DNA from: Microbacterium sp. HD4P20
Lineage (GTDB): Bacteria > Actinomycetota > Actinomycetes > Actinomycetales > Microbacteriaceae
Direction of reading: 5' to 3'
Assembly (NCBI RefSeq): GCF_019449275.2
Contig: NZ_JAHZQZ020000022.1
Coordinates: forward strand, 62,001-126,000
Length of the DNA: 64,000 nucleotides
In this document: in pieces, positions 48,850 through 57,887 of the stretch
Position numbering within the stretch: the first letter of the stretch is position 1
Layout of the letters: each line of letters starts with the position of its first letter
Program-made: the position numbers and the translations under genes
The notes under the pieces: generated by a model
Told to the model about the DNA's origin: nothing
The model's database searches: none
The model's input: the letters and a program-made list of their open reading frames with translations, nothing else

Positions 48850-49653
48850 TCAGATGTCGCCGGTGAGGAACGCGGCCGCGCGCTGGCGGAAGACGCGCGA
48901 ACCGGGCGTGTTGAAGTGGTGGCGGCCGGGGATCTCCTCGAAGAGACCTCGCGGCGTGCCCGAAGCGAGTGACCGCGAACGCTCGAGGATCGCGTCCTCG
49001 GACCCCGTCGCGAAGAGGATCGACTGCCGGGGCGGACGGTCAGGGTCAGGGTCGGCATCCCCGTAGCGCATGCCCTCCGCGAGCGCGACGAGCGCGCTCA
49101 GATCGTTGCCGGCGACCCGCTCGGCCAGCGTCACATAGTTGCGGGTCACCGGATCTTCCACCGGAATGCCTTCTTCGGCATACGCCCGTGCCTGATCGAT
49201 CTGCAGTCGCGCCAGCGGGCGTCCGTCAGGGATGCCTCCGAGCACCGCCCGTGACACGTGCTCAGGGGCGTCGACCGCGAACTGCCAGCCGACGCGTGCT
49301 CCCAGCGAATAGCCCACGTAGCGCACCTCGTCGAGGAGGTAGGTGTCGAGCACAGTGAGCAGATCGGATACGAACGACCCCATCGAGTAGGCCCGCGGGT
49401 CACGCGGCTTGTCGCTCGCGCCGTGGCCCCGCTGGTCCACGCCGATCACGCGGAAGCCGGCTCGCGTCAGATCCCGCACCCATCCTGTGGCGACCCAGTT
49501 GTCCCGGCAGCTCGACGCGAACCCGTGCACGCACAGCACCGGGTCGGCGTCGGGCTCGCCCCACACGTACGTGGCGATCTGATAGCCCTCGTCCGACATG
49601 ACGAAGCTGGGAGCGGGCATCTCGGTGCGGGCGAGCGGGGCTGCGGCATCCAT
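48850..49653 (-). CDS. Alpha/beta hydrolase
   Basis: 267 residues. PVLCVHGFASSCRDNWVATG (oxyanion), GVDQRGHGASDKPRDP, YVGYSLGARVGWQFAV (Ser nucleophile) and IPGRHHFNTPG (His) fit epoxide-hydrolase/haloperoxidase-like esterases. Substrate unknown. ATG 49653 has a poor ribosome site (GGCGGG). Convergent with csbD; it is divergent from the phytase/GDPD gene. Confidence 0.87.
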   Translation of the reverse strand: MDAAAPLARTEMPAPSFVMSDEGYQIATYVWGEPDADPVLCVHGFASSCRDNWVATGWVRDLTRAGFRVIGVDQRGHGASDKPRDPRAYSMGSFVSDLLTVLDTYLLDEVRYVGYSLGARVGWQFAVDAPEHVSRAVLGGIPDGRPLARLQIDQARAYAEEGIPVEDPVTRNYVTLAERVAGNDLSALVALAEGMRYGDADPDPDRPPRQSILFATGSEDAILERSRSLASGTPRGLFEEIPGRHHFNTPGSRVFRQRAAAFLTGDI

Positions 49654-49821
49654 CCCGCCATTCTGCTCCTGCCCTGATCGCCCGGGTTCAGCACGCGCGC
49701 GATCCACACGCCGCGCATGAGCGAATTCTCACGCGCCGCTCGCCCGGCGTTCACCGATTCGCCCCGGGATCGTCGGCGGGCTGACATCGCGGCGAGCGTC
49801 GTCACCGGTTGTGTCGTGGCC

Positions 49822-52107
49822 ATGAGTCGAAACCGATCTCCGCGCGCGCTGACGCGCCTGTTCGCCGTGACCACCGCGACGGTGGCCGCCGTCGCCCTCC
49901 TCCCGTCAGCCGCCTCCGCAGCCCCGCCGGCAGCGGAGGCGTCCGACGGACGTTCGCAGTCGCCGTACGTCCAGACCCACGTGCCGACGCTGGTCGCGCG
50001 TGCGACCCTCTCGGCCGACCACCTCGAGCCCGGGCCGGCCTCGGGGGCGCTCGCCTCGCCGGCGAACGGTCGCACCGGTCCGTGGGATGGGCAGGTCATC
50101 CCGGGCTTCTCGGCGATGCTCGACAACGGTGACGGCACGTTCTGGGCCCAGCCCGACAACGGCTTCGGCAGCAAGGGCAACTCGGAAGACTTCCTGCTGC
50201 GCAACTACCTGGTGCGTCCGGCGTGGCAGACCGCCGACGGCGGCGAAGGTGCGATCCAGATCGAGCGGTTCATCTCCTACAACGACCGCAACGGCGTCCT
50301 GGACTTCCCGATCGTGAACGACGGCACCGATGAGCGGCTGCTCACCGGTGCGGACTTCGACATCGAGTCGGTGGTGCGCGCGAAGGACGGCTCGTTCTGG
50401 GTCGGCGAGGAGTTCGGTCCGTTCCTGCTGCACTTCGACGCGGACGGCACCCTGCTCGAGAAGCCCTATTCGCTGGACGGCGCGAAGTCGCCGCAGAACC
50501 CGTACCTTCAGCCGGGCGAGACCCCGCGCGTGCGCGCCAGCCGCGGCTTCGAGGCGATGGCGGCGTCGACCAACGGCCGATACCTCTATCCGGTGGTCGA
50601 GGGCTCGTACGCCGACGACGCCGACCTGCGACGCCGCGAGATCCTCGAGTTCGACACCCGCGCCGGCCAGTACACCGGCCGCACGTGGAGTTACCAGACC
50701 GACCAGGAGGCGAACGTGATCGGCGACGCCTTCACGGTCCGGAACAATGTGCTGATCCTCATCGAGCGCGACGACTTCGAGGGCGAGCAGGCCGTCACCA
50801 AGCGCGTCTACGAGGTCGACCTGCGACGCGCCGACGCCGAGGGCTATCTCGAGAAGTCGCTCGTGCTCGACGCGCTGCGCATCGCGAACCCGCACGGGAT
50901 CGGCGCGGGCGACGGCTACGGCACCGGCGAGATCTTCTCACTGCCGGTCCAGTCGTTCGAGACGGTCGTGCAGCTGAAAGACGGCAGCCTGCTCATCGGC
51001 AACGACAACAACTACCCCGGTAACGACGCACGCATTCCGGGCACACCGGATGACACGGAGTTCGCGATCATCGACCTCGACAAGACGAAGATCCAGCCGT
51101 CGACGGTCAGCCTCATCGGTCACCGCGGTGCGAGCGGATCCCGCCCCGAGCACACGCTCGCCGCGTACGAGACGGCGATCGTGCAGTGCGCCGACTACAT
51201 CGAGCCCGACGTCGTCTCGACCAAGGACGGTGTGCTGGTGGCGCGTCACGAGAACGAGATCAGCGGCACGACGGATGTCGCGACGCGGCCCGAGTTCGCC
51301 GCACGCCAGACGACGAAGCTCATCGACGGCACGTCGATCACGGGTTGGTTCACCGAGGACTTCACGTTCGCCGAGTTGCGCACCCTACGAGCGAAGGAGC
51401 GCTTGCCGCAGGTGCGGCCGGGCAACACGGCCTTCGACGGCCTCTACCTGATCCCGACCCTCGACGAGGTCATGGACCTGGCCCGCCACTCGGTCAGCTG
51501 CGACGGTCGCCCCGTGGGCGTGTACCCCGAGACGAAGCATCCGTCGTACTTCGACGCGATCGGTCTGTCGCTCGAGGAGCCCCTCGTCGCGGCCCTGCAG
51601 GCAAACGGCCTCGACCACGCCCAGGCTCCCGTGATCCTGCAGAGCTTCGAGGTGTCGAACCTCAAGGACCTCGACGCGCTCACCGACGTGACGCTCGCCC
51701 AGCTCGTGAGCTCGTCGGGCCGCCCGTACGACTTCACGCTCGCCGGTGACACGCGCACCTACCAGGACCTCGTGACGCCCGCGGGCCTGGCCGAGGTGGC
51801 GACGTACGCCGACGGCGTGGGCCTCGAGAAGTCGGTCATGATCCCGCGCACGGCGGCGGGCACGCTCGGGACGCCGACCTCGGTGACCGCCGACGCGCAC
51901 GCCGCCGGGCTCTCGGTGCACGGCTGGACCTTCCGCGCCGAGAACCAGTTCCTGCCGGCCGAGTTCCGCTCCAGCGCCGACCCGGCCGCCTACGGCGACC
52001 TCGCCGGCGAGCTGCAGGTGTACATCGACCAGGGGATGGACGGCGTCTTCAGCGACCACCCCGGCATTGCCGCGGTGACCATCGACACGGTGACGCTCGA
52101 GAGCTGA
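49822..52107 (+). CDS. Secreted fusion of phytase-like esterase and GDPD domains
   Basis: 761 residues. A signal peptide (about 1-33) is followed by a phytase-like beta-propeller (esterase-like activity domain, about 60-420, with SVVRAKDGSFWVGEEFGPFL and NPHGIGAGDGYGTGE) and, from about residue 430, a glycerophosphodiester phosphodiesterase TIM barrel: LIGHRGASGSRPEHTLAAYE (H434), YIEPDVVSTKDGVLVARHE and VGVYPETKHP. It should release glycerol-3-phosphate from lipid or teichoic-acid-type diesters outside the cell. ATG 49822 is chosen because the signal peptide begins there; an in-frame ATG at 49717 is possible. Confidence 0.88.
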   Translation: MSRNRSPRALTRLFAVTTATVAAVALLPSAASAAPPAAEASDGRSQSPYVQTHVPTLVARATLSADHLEPGPASGALASPANGRTGPWDGQVIPGFSAMLDNGDGTFWAQPDNGFGSKGNSEDFLLRNYLVRPAWQTADGGEGAIQIERFISYNDRNGVLDFPIVNDGTDERLLTGADFDIESVVRAKDGSFWVGEEFGPFLLHFDADGTLLEKPYSLDGAKSPQNPYLQPGETPRVRASRGFEAMAASTNGRYLYPVVEGSYADDADLRRREILEFDTRAGQYTGRTWSYQTDQEANVIGDAFTVRNNVLILIERDDFEGEQAVTKRVYEVDLRRADAEGYLEKSLVLDALRIANPHGIGAGDGYGTGEIFSLPVQSFETVVQLKDGSLLIGNDNNYPGNDARIPGTPDDTEFAIIDLDKTKIQPSTVSLIGHRGASGSRPEHTLAAYETAIVQCADYIEPDVVSTKDGVLVARHENEISGTTDVATRPEFAARQTTKLIDGTSITGWFTEDFTFAELRTLRAKERLPQVRPGNTAFDGLYLIPTLDEVMDLARHSVSCDGRPVGVYPETKHPSYFDAIGLSLEEPLVAALQANGLDHAQAPVILQSFEVSNLKDLDALTDVTLAQLVSSSGRPYDFTLAGDTRTYQDLVTPAGLAEVATYADGVGLEKSVMIPRTAAGTLGTPTSVTADAHAAGLSVHGWTFRAENQFLPAEFRSSADPAAYGDLAGELQVYIDQGMDGVFSDHPGIAAVTIDTVTLES

Positions 52108-52128
52108 GCGCGAGACCCCCGGGCACGG

Positions 52129-52160
52129 GGACGGGGGGATGCCGCGGCATCCCCCCGTCC
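52129..52160. terminator. Perfect palindromic terminator with GGATGCCG arms
   Basis: Two 16-bp arms with no spacer (52129-52144 with 52145-52160), centred on GCCGCGGC. Each arm holds GGATGCCG/CGGCATCC. It ends the GDPD message and, from the other side, the surface-protein message (stop 52184). Confidence 0.85.
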
Positions 52161-52183
52161 TCGTGTCGGGCGTCTCGGCCCGT

Positions 52184-54547
52184 TCAGCCGTGGCGCCGCA
52201 CGCGTGCCCGGAGGGCGAGCACCGCACCCGCAGCGGCGAGCGCACCCGCAACGGTGATCCACGACACCCACGAGGAGTCCGCGCCGGTGACAGCGAGGTT
52301 GTCGGGCTGGACGGGGTTCTCCCCGGGTGCCGGCGGGTTCACCGGGGGCTCCACGGGTGGGTCGACAGGCACCTCGGCGGTACGGAGGATGACATCGCTG
52401 CCGTCCCACACGACATCGAAGACCGTGTCGCCGGCCGTCGCCTGGGCGGCCGGCAGGGCGGGCCCGCCGTTCGCGGTCGAGAGAACCACGAACTCGTCGC
52501 CGACAGCAGGCTGGAACCCGTCCGTCAACGCGACCGACCACGTCACCGTCGCGAGGTCCTGGGTCTGGCTCAGGATCTGATCGTGGGCGTCGCACGGCTC
52601 CGCGCCGCCGAGCTCGACGGCGATCGTGCCGCTTCCCGATACGGCTCCTTCCACCGTGAGGCAGCCCGGTGAGGTGCCCGGCGCCACCGTGCCTGCGTCG
52701 ATGACCACCTCGCCGAGGACTCCGGCCCCGGCGAGGGTGCCGAACACCTCCGCTGTCGTGAACGGCATCGAGCCGTCGACGATCACGGTGCCGCCCTCGG
52801 CGTCGAGCGTCGAGCCCAGCGCCGCCTGAGTCCAGTCGCCGGTCAGGTGCAGGGTGCCGGCGCCCTCATGGGCGAGGTGGCCGGGGCCCATGAAGTCCCC
52901 CGCATAGGCGGTCGTCGCCGATCCCTCGACGGTCAGCCCCGAATCCGGGTGCACGACGTGCACCACGCCGGACGGGCCGGCGAGCGAGGCGATCCGCTCG
53001 TTGTCGTTGATCACGAGCGACCCGGCGCCGTCGATCGTGACGGCGGAGGTGTCGGCGATCAGGTTGTGGAGGTCGTCCGGCAGCGTGTGCAGCGTCGTCA
53101 CCGCGGCGTCGACGATGCGGAAGTCGCCGGGAATCGACAGCTCCCGATCGAGCTGGACCGACCCGCTGGTGGCCACGGTCACACCGGTATAGTCGCTCAG
53201 CCCGTCCGCACTGAAGATGATCGGCGCATCCGCGCCGGCGCTGCCGAGCACGAGGGTGCTGCCGTCCGAGCTCGAGAGCTGCTGGATGACGAGACTCGAC
53301 GACGACGCCCGCGTCTGGATGTTCGCGCCCCCACTGAACGAGGCGTTCGCGAGCGTGAGGGATGCCCCCGACGAGAGCGCCGCGACAGCCGAGCCGTCGA
53401 TCAGCTCGACCTCCTCGGAGAGGGTGATCACCGAGTCCGTCCCGAGGGTTGCGCCCCCCTCGAGCGTCGTACCGGGAAGCGCGTCCGGTCCCAGCGCGAA
53501 CGCGTCGTCGGCGACGATGAGGGAGCCCGGACCGGACGCCGCGGTGCTCCCGTTGTGATCGAGCTGGCCCTCCTCGATATGGATGCTGCCCGGAATGTCA
53601 GCCGAGCCGACCTGCAGCCCGCCCGCCGCGGTGCTCGTAAGGTTCGCGAAGAGCGGGATGGCGGTCGCGCCGTGCACCGTGAGGTGGTGGTCGGCGAGCG
53701 CGACGCCGCCGGAGAACAGCATCGGCGCGCTGTCCTGCCCGCCGCGCACGGCCGCGGATCCGGCCAGGCTCACCGGCCCCTCCAGATCGACCGCGTGCCC
53801 GGCCGCATCGACCGCGTAAGCGGTGCCGGGTCCGATCTGGATCGAGCGGGCGAATGCCGTGTCGGCCGTGAACTCCAGGCCCGCGGCATCCGTGATCGTC
53901 ACCTGACCGCCCGCGATGCCGCACTCGATCCCGCCACAGCGCACACGTGCATTCCCCGACAGCTCGAGGGCTCCGGGATACGACAGGCCGCGCGCCTGCA
54001 CGACGCCGTCGCCGCCGACCTTCAGTCGATCGCCTGCGCCGTCCAGGCGCGCGTCGACCACGGCGCCGTCGCTGAGCTGGAGAGCCGCCACCGTCAAGGG
54101 CTCCTGGTCGAACTCGATCTCCCACGGGATCGGCACCGTGAGCGGCGCCGAGATCTGATAGGCGGTCTCGCCCGCCGCAACGGGCAGGATCACGTTGACC
54201 TCGAGGGACGTCGAGCCCGCCACGGTGAGACCGTTCGTCCGCAGTTGCGACCCGCTCACGGAGTAGCCGTCGATCGCGAACTCGACGTCCTCGAACGAGA
54301 CGCCGGCGAGATCGTTCGTCGTCGTGAGCGTGGCGGCACCGGGGCCGAATCGCAGCAGGTCGCCTTCTCCGGGAGCCGCGTCGGCGCAGTTCGCCCAGTT
54401 CGCGGCGTTCGACCACAGGCCGTCCGCGCCGGCGCCCGTCCAGTCGCAGGTCAACCCGACGGCGGAAGCCGTCGGAACCGCGAGGAGAGAGGTCACAAGG
54501 ATGCCGCCCCCGACGACGGCGGCGGCCAGCTTTCTGGCAGGAGTCAT
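52184..54547 (-). CDS. Cell-wall-anchored beta-helical surface protein (LAVTG)
   Basis: 787 residues. A signal peptide (about 1-29, ending ASA) leads to a long beta-rich body whose repeating short strands (GSLIVADD, GSLVINDN, GTLHLTGDW, GTVIVDGS) resemble autotransporter-associated beta-strand repeats. A Pro-rich spacer (VPVDPPVEPPVNPPAP) precedes LAVTG (751-755), a hydrophobic span and RVRRHG. LAxTG is the signal of class E sortases in high-G+C Gram-positives; the sortase is outside the window. It may be an adhesin. Divergent from the tandem-HTH regulator. Confidence 0.85.
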   Translation of the reverse strand: MTPARKLAAAVVGGGILVTSLLAVPTASAVGLTCDWTGAGADGLWSNAANWANCADAAPGEGDLLRFGPGAATLTTTNDLAGVSFEDVEFAIDGYSVSGSQLRTNGLTVAGSTSLEVNVILPVAAGETAYQISAPLTVPIPWEIEFDQEPLTVAALQLSDGAVVDARLDGAGDRLKVGGDGVVQARGLSYPGALELSGNARVRCGGIECGIAGGQVTITDAAGLEFTADTAFARSIQIGPGTAYAVDAAGHAVDLEGPVSLAGSAAVRGGQDSAPMLFSGGVALADHHLTVHGATAIPLFANLTSTAAGGLQVGSADIPGSIHIEEGQLDHNGSTAASGPGSLIVADDAFALGPDALPGTTLEGGATLGTDSVITLSEEVELIDGSAVAALSSGASLTLANASFSGGANIQTRASSSSLVIQQLSSSDGSTLVLGSAGADAPIIFSADGLSDYTGVTVATSGSVQLDRELSIPGDFRIVDAAVTTLHTLPDDLHNLIADTSAVTIDGAGSLVINDNERIASLAGPSGVVHVVHPDSGLTVEGSATTAYAGDFMGPGHLAHEGAGTLHLTGDWTQAALGSTLDAEGGTVIVDGSMPFTTAEVFGTLAGAGVLGEVVIDAGTVAPGTSPGCLTVEGAVSGSGTIAVELGGAEPCDAHDQILSQTQDLATVTWSVALTDGFQPAVGDEFVVLSTANGGPALPAAQATAGDTVFDVVWDGSDVILRTAEVPVDPPVEPPVNPPAPGENPVQPDNLAVTGADSSWVSWITVAGALAAAGAVLALRARVRRHG

Positions 54548-54672
54548 GGCAGTCACCCGCTCGACGGTAGAGATCGCCCGCGCCGCCGGGTATGGGAGTT
54601 CCTACGCATTTCGTTCCGCATGCCGCTGTTCTTCTCTACGCTGACCCCGGGGAGCTGGGGGAAGGAAGGTGG

Positions 54673-56463
54673 ATGACAGACACCGCGGATGCGACCCGGG
54701 CCGCAGTGATCGAGTCGGAACGGCTCGCGATCGACAGCCTGTGGGACCTGGTGACAGGCCCCACGGGGCGCCGCCTGGCGGAATCGGCCGACCCGCGCGA
54801 CCGCATCCGGCTGGCCCGGTACGAGCAGCTCGCCGGATTCGAGAGGCAAGCCCATCGGCGCCTCGCCGACATCCTCAGCACCGTGGACGATCCGGCGGTG
54901 CGCTCCGAAGCCCGAGGCCAGCAACTGGCGGGCGCCGCGTTCGAGCCCGGCCTGGAGGCTGTGGACTGGGCGGGGCATGAGTGGCCCGACGGTGAAGACG
55001 CCACCGCGCTGCGCATCAAGCTGGCGATCTCGTATGCGCTCCTCATGAACGACGGCGTCGAGCCGTCCGATGGGTGGCGCGAGCCACCGACGGACCTCGA
55101 CTGGAACCGTCAGCTCGCGCGAGTCCAGGAGGTGCACGACGGGTTTCTGGCCTACATCGACCACGCCGACGTGACGGACATCCTCTCGGCCCTCGATCTC
55201 GTGGTGCTGACTCCGCTGCTGGTCCTCACGCATTCGATGCAGGAGGAATCGCTCGCCGCGGCCGGGCTGGTGAGCCGCCTCGCCGAGCGCAGCGGCATCC
55301 GGGGGCTGCAACCGTACGTCGACTACGTCGAGGGCGTGTCGCTCACGGCGGCGGCGCGGGTCGACGAGGCAGCTGAACCACTCGAGCGCGCGGCCGCGGG
55401 GTTCTCGGATGCTCCGAATTTGGGCTGGTGGATGACGGTGCGGGGCACGCAGTACGTGCTGTCGGTGATGACCGCCACGACGCCGCCCGACGATGTGGAG
55501 CGGCTCGAGCGGGAACTGCTCGCGGGCACCTGGCGTGACGGACGGCGCTCGCTCGGGCACGGCGTCATCGCGTCGGTCGCCCTGATGCTCGCGGGCCACG
55601 GCGACCTCGAGGCCGCACGGCGCATCGCACTCTCGGAAGGCGACATCGACGACCTGCAGGTGGGCAGCAGCAATCGCTGCTGGCTCGCAGAGGTGATCTT
55701 CACCGCAGCACTGGCCGAAGGCGAGGCGGACGTGTGCCGTCGCATGCTGCGCATCGTGGAGCACATGATGCCATCGCCGTGGCAGCAGGCGACACTGCAC
55801 CGCATGCGGACGCGACGCGACGGAGGCCCGCTCGACGTGAGCGGCGGGGTGCCCGAGATCCCCGGCAGCATCGACTCGGAGATCCTCCGAACGCGGTGGG
55901 TCTCGCTCGCCGGCGCGGTCGAGCGCGGGCACCGGTCGTCTGCGTACCGGGCGCTCGCCGCGCTGGACGAATTCGCCGCGCAGTCGCGCGCCGCCGCATT
56001 CCGCGTCCGGGCGGTTCAGCTGTTCCGGCCACCGCGACCGGCGACGGGCGTGACGCTCTCGACGCGGCAGCTCGAGGTCGCGACGCTCGCCGCGGCCGGG
56101 CACACGAACCGGGAGATCGCGCACGAGCTCTTCCTCGGCATCCGCACCGTCGAAGGCTACGTCCGCGGCGCATTCGCCGCCCTCGGCCTCTCGCGGCGCG
56201 AAGAGCTGGCCACCGTCGAGCTCCCCGTCGATGTTCCACCGCCGCCGGGCGGGGTGGTGCAGCTCACGCTGCGCCAGGGCCAAGTGGCGGCGCTGGTCGC
56301 GGCCGGGGCCTCCAATGCCGAGATCGCCTCGGCCCTGGGGATCAGCGAGAAGACCGTCGACAAGCACATGGCGGTCCTCAAGGACCGGACGGGTGTCGCT
56401 ACGCGCACAGCTCTCGTCGCACTGTTCCGCACGGCCATCGCGCCGGGCAGGCCGTCGCCCTGA
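54673..56463 (+). CDS. Large regulator with two tandem LuxR-type HTH domains
   Basis: 596 residues. The N-terminal about 450 are helical, repeat-like, and lack a Walker A motif. Two GerE-type HTHs follow: LSTRQLEVATLAAAGHTNRE from residue 462 and LTLRQGQVAALVAAGASNAE from residue 531, each complete (IRTVEGYVRGAFAALGL; SEKTVDKHMAVLK). One LuxR HTH per protein is usual. ATG 54673 follows GGAAGGTGG. It is divergent from the LAVTG surface protein, which it may control. Ligand or signal unknown. Confidence 0.87.
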   Translation: MTDTADATRAAVIESERLAIDSLWDLVTGPTGRRLAESADPRDRIRLARYEQLAGFERQAHRRLADILSTVDDPAVRSEARGQQLAGAAFEPGLEAVDWAGHEWPDGEDATALRIKLAISYALLMNDGVEPSDGWREPPTDLDWNRQLARVQEVHDGFLAYIDHADVTDILSALDLVVLTPLLVLTHSMQEESLAAAGLVSRLAERSGIRGLQPYVDYVEGVSLTAAARVDEAAEPLERAAAGFSDAPNLGWWMTVRGTQYVLSVMTATTPPDDVERLERELLAGTWRDGRRSLGHGVIASVALMLAGHGDLEAARRIALSEGDIDDLQVGSSNRCWLAEVIFTAALAEGEADVCRRMLRIVEHMMPSPWQQATLHRMRTRRDGGPLDVSGGVPEIPGSIDSEILRTRWVSLAGAVERGHRSSAYRALAALDEFAAQSRAAAFRVRAVQLFRPPRPATGVTLSTRQLEVATLAAAGHTNREIAHELFLGIRTVEGYVRGAFAALGLSRREELATVELPVDVPPPPGGVVQLTLRQGQVAALVAAGASNAEIASALGISEKTVDKHMAVLKDRTGVATRTALVALFRTAIAPGRPSP

Positions 56464-56545
56464 CCGGCCCCGAGGGCGTTGAGGCGGGCCGGTGGTTCGT
56501 CCGTGCGGTCGGGCCGTCGAAGGGGGCCGACCGCCGGCATCCGGA

Positions 56546-57565
56546 TCAGACCGTCAGCAGCACCTTCGTGGCACGCCGTTCGTCCATGGCGCGATAGCCC
56601 TCGGCGGCTTCTTCGAGCGGAAGCGTGAGGTCGAAGACCACGCCCGGGTCGATCTCGCGATCCCAGATCAGCTGGATCAGGTCGGGAAGGAATCGGCGCA
56701 CCGGGGCGGGTCCGCCGTGGAGGTGGACGCCGGAGAAGAACAGCCTCAGGCCGTCGATCGAGACATTGTGGGCAACGCCGACGAAGCCGATGTGGCCCCC
56801 GGGGCGAGTGGCGCGAATGGCCTGATCCATGGACTCCTGCGTGCCGACCGCCTCGACCACCGAGTGGGCGCCGAGGCCGTTCGTGAGTTCCTTGATCTTC
56901 GCGGCGCCCTCGCGTCCGCGCTCCTCGACGATGTCGGTCGCGCCGAACCGGCGCGCGAGCTCCTGGCGGTCGGCATGACGCGACATCGCGATGATCCGCT
57001 CCGCGCCGAGCTGCTTGGCGGCGAGGATCGCGAGCAGTCCGACGGCCCCGTCGCCCACCACGGCGACCGTCTTGCCGGGGCCCGCTTCGGCGGCGACCGC
57101 CGCGAACCACCCCGTGCCGAGCACGTCCGATGCTGCGAGCAGCGACGGGATCAGGTCGGGGTCGGGCGTCCCGGGCGTGGGTACGAGCGTGCCGTCGGCG
57201 AGCGGAATGCGGGCGTACTCGGCCTGCGTGCCGATCGAGCCCATCATCACGTTGTGCACGCAGCGGGATTGGTAGCCGGCCCGGCAGATCTCGCACGTGT
57301 TGTCGGAGGCGACGAACGAGCCGACCACGAAGTCGCCGACCTCGACGTTCTTGACGTCGGCGCCGATCTCGGAGACGACGCCGACGTACTCGTGTCCCAT
57401 CGGGGTGTGGTCGACGGGCTCCACGCCGCGGTACGGCCACAGGTCCGACCCGCAGATGCAGGTGGCGGTGACGCGGATGATCGCGTCGGTGGGCCGCTCG
57501 ATGGTCGGGGTGTCGCGATCTTCGACCCGGACGTCGCCGGGCGCGTGCATGATGACTCCGCGCAT
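56546..57565 (-). CDS. Zinc-dependent alcohol dehydrogenase
   Basis: 339 residues, MDR family. CICGSDLWPYRGV (catalytic-zinc Cys) and MGHEYVGVV, then TCEICRAGYQSRC for the structural zinc, GDGAVGLLAILAAKQLGAE for NAD(P). It resembles threonine-dehydrogenase-like enzymes (Tdh/YdjJ-like). The substrate is unknown. The ATG 57565 has AAGGAG six bases before it. The gene faces the regulator. Confidence 0.9.
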   Translation of the reverse strand: MRGVIMHAPGDVRVEDRDTPTIERPTDAIIRVTATCICGSDLWPYRGVEPVDHTPMGHEYVGVVSEIGADVKNVEVGDFVVGSFVASDNTCEICRAGYQSRCVHNVMMGSIGTQAEYARIPLADGTLVPTPGTPDPDLIPSLLAASDVLGTGWFAAVAAEAGPGKTVAVVGDGAVGLLAILAAKQLGAERIIAMSRHADRQELARRFGATDIVEERGREGAAKIKELTNGLGAHSVVEAVGTQESMDQAIRATRPGGHIGFVGVAHNVSIDGLRLFFSGVHLHGGPAPVRRFLPDLIQLIWDREIDPGVVFDLTLPLEEAAEGYRAMDERRATKVLLTV

Positions 57566-57753
57566 GGTTCTCCTTGCTGAACGGGCACGGTCGTGCCGTG
57601 CTGTCATCGATACTTGCGTGTTGCGGGCGCGGGCGGGAGTGCCTGAGGAGGCGTGTACTGGCCTCCTGGGCCGCAGCTCGTGGTGTGCCGGAGTCCCGAG
57701 AATCGTAAATTAGTTCTTGTCTTGCACGCATACCATCGGGTAGACTGACGAGC
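57566..57753. other. Upstream intergenic part, promoter TTGTCT-N18-TAGACT
   Basis: No coding is seen here. At 57717-57722 TTGTCT and at 57741-57746 TAGACT form a good promoter (spacing 18) pointing to the DUF222-HNH gene. Transcription should start near 57752-57754, exactly where the folded leader begins. The rest of the gap is unremarkable. Confidence 0.6.
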
Positions 57754-57858
57754 AGAGATTCGATGAATGAGTGCCCGCCGGACAGGCGGGCTGCGGATGG
57801 GACGCGGCGGAGCCGCGAGGTTGTCGGATGGATGAGGGCGCGAGAGCGCTGAATCTCT
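57754..57858 (+). ncRNA. Candidate structured RNA leader of the DUF222-HNH gene
   Basis: A closing stem AGAGATTC (57754-57761) pairs with GAATCTCT (57851-57858). Inside are three hairpins: a 7-bp stem 57773-57779 with 57785-57791 and a GGACA loop; CGCGGC-GGA-GCCGCG at 57803-57817; and GCGC-GAGA-GCGC at 57838-57849, a GNRA tetraloop. The promoter TAGACT at 57741 places the 5' end at the closing stem. ATG 57888 follows 30 bases later. It could be a riboregulator or a conserved RNA of the endonuclease element. Structure is predicted by eye from complementarity. Confidence 0.5.
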
Positions 57859-57887
57859 CTCCTTGATTCCTCCTGTCTGCGAGTCTC

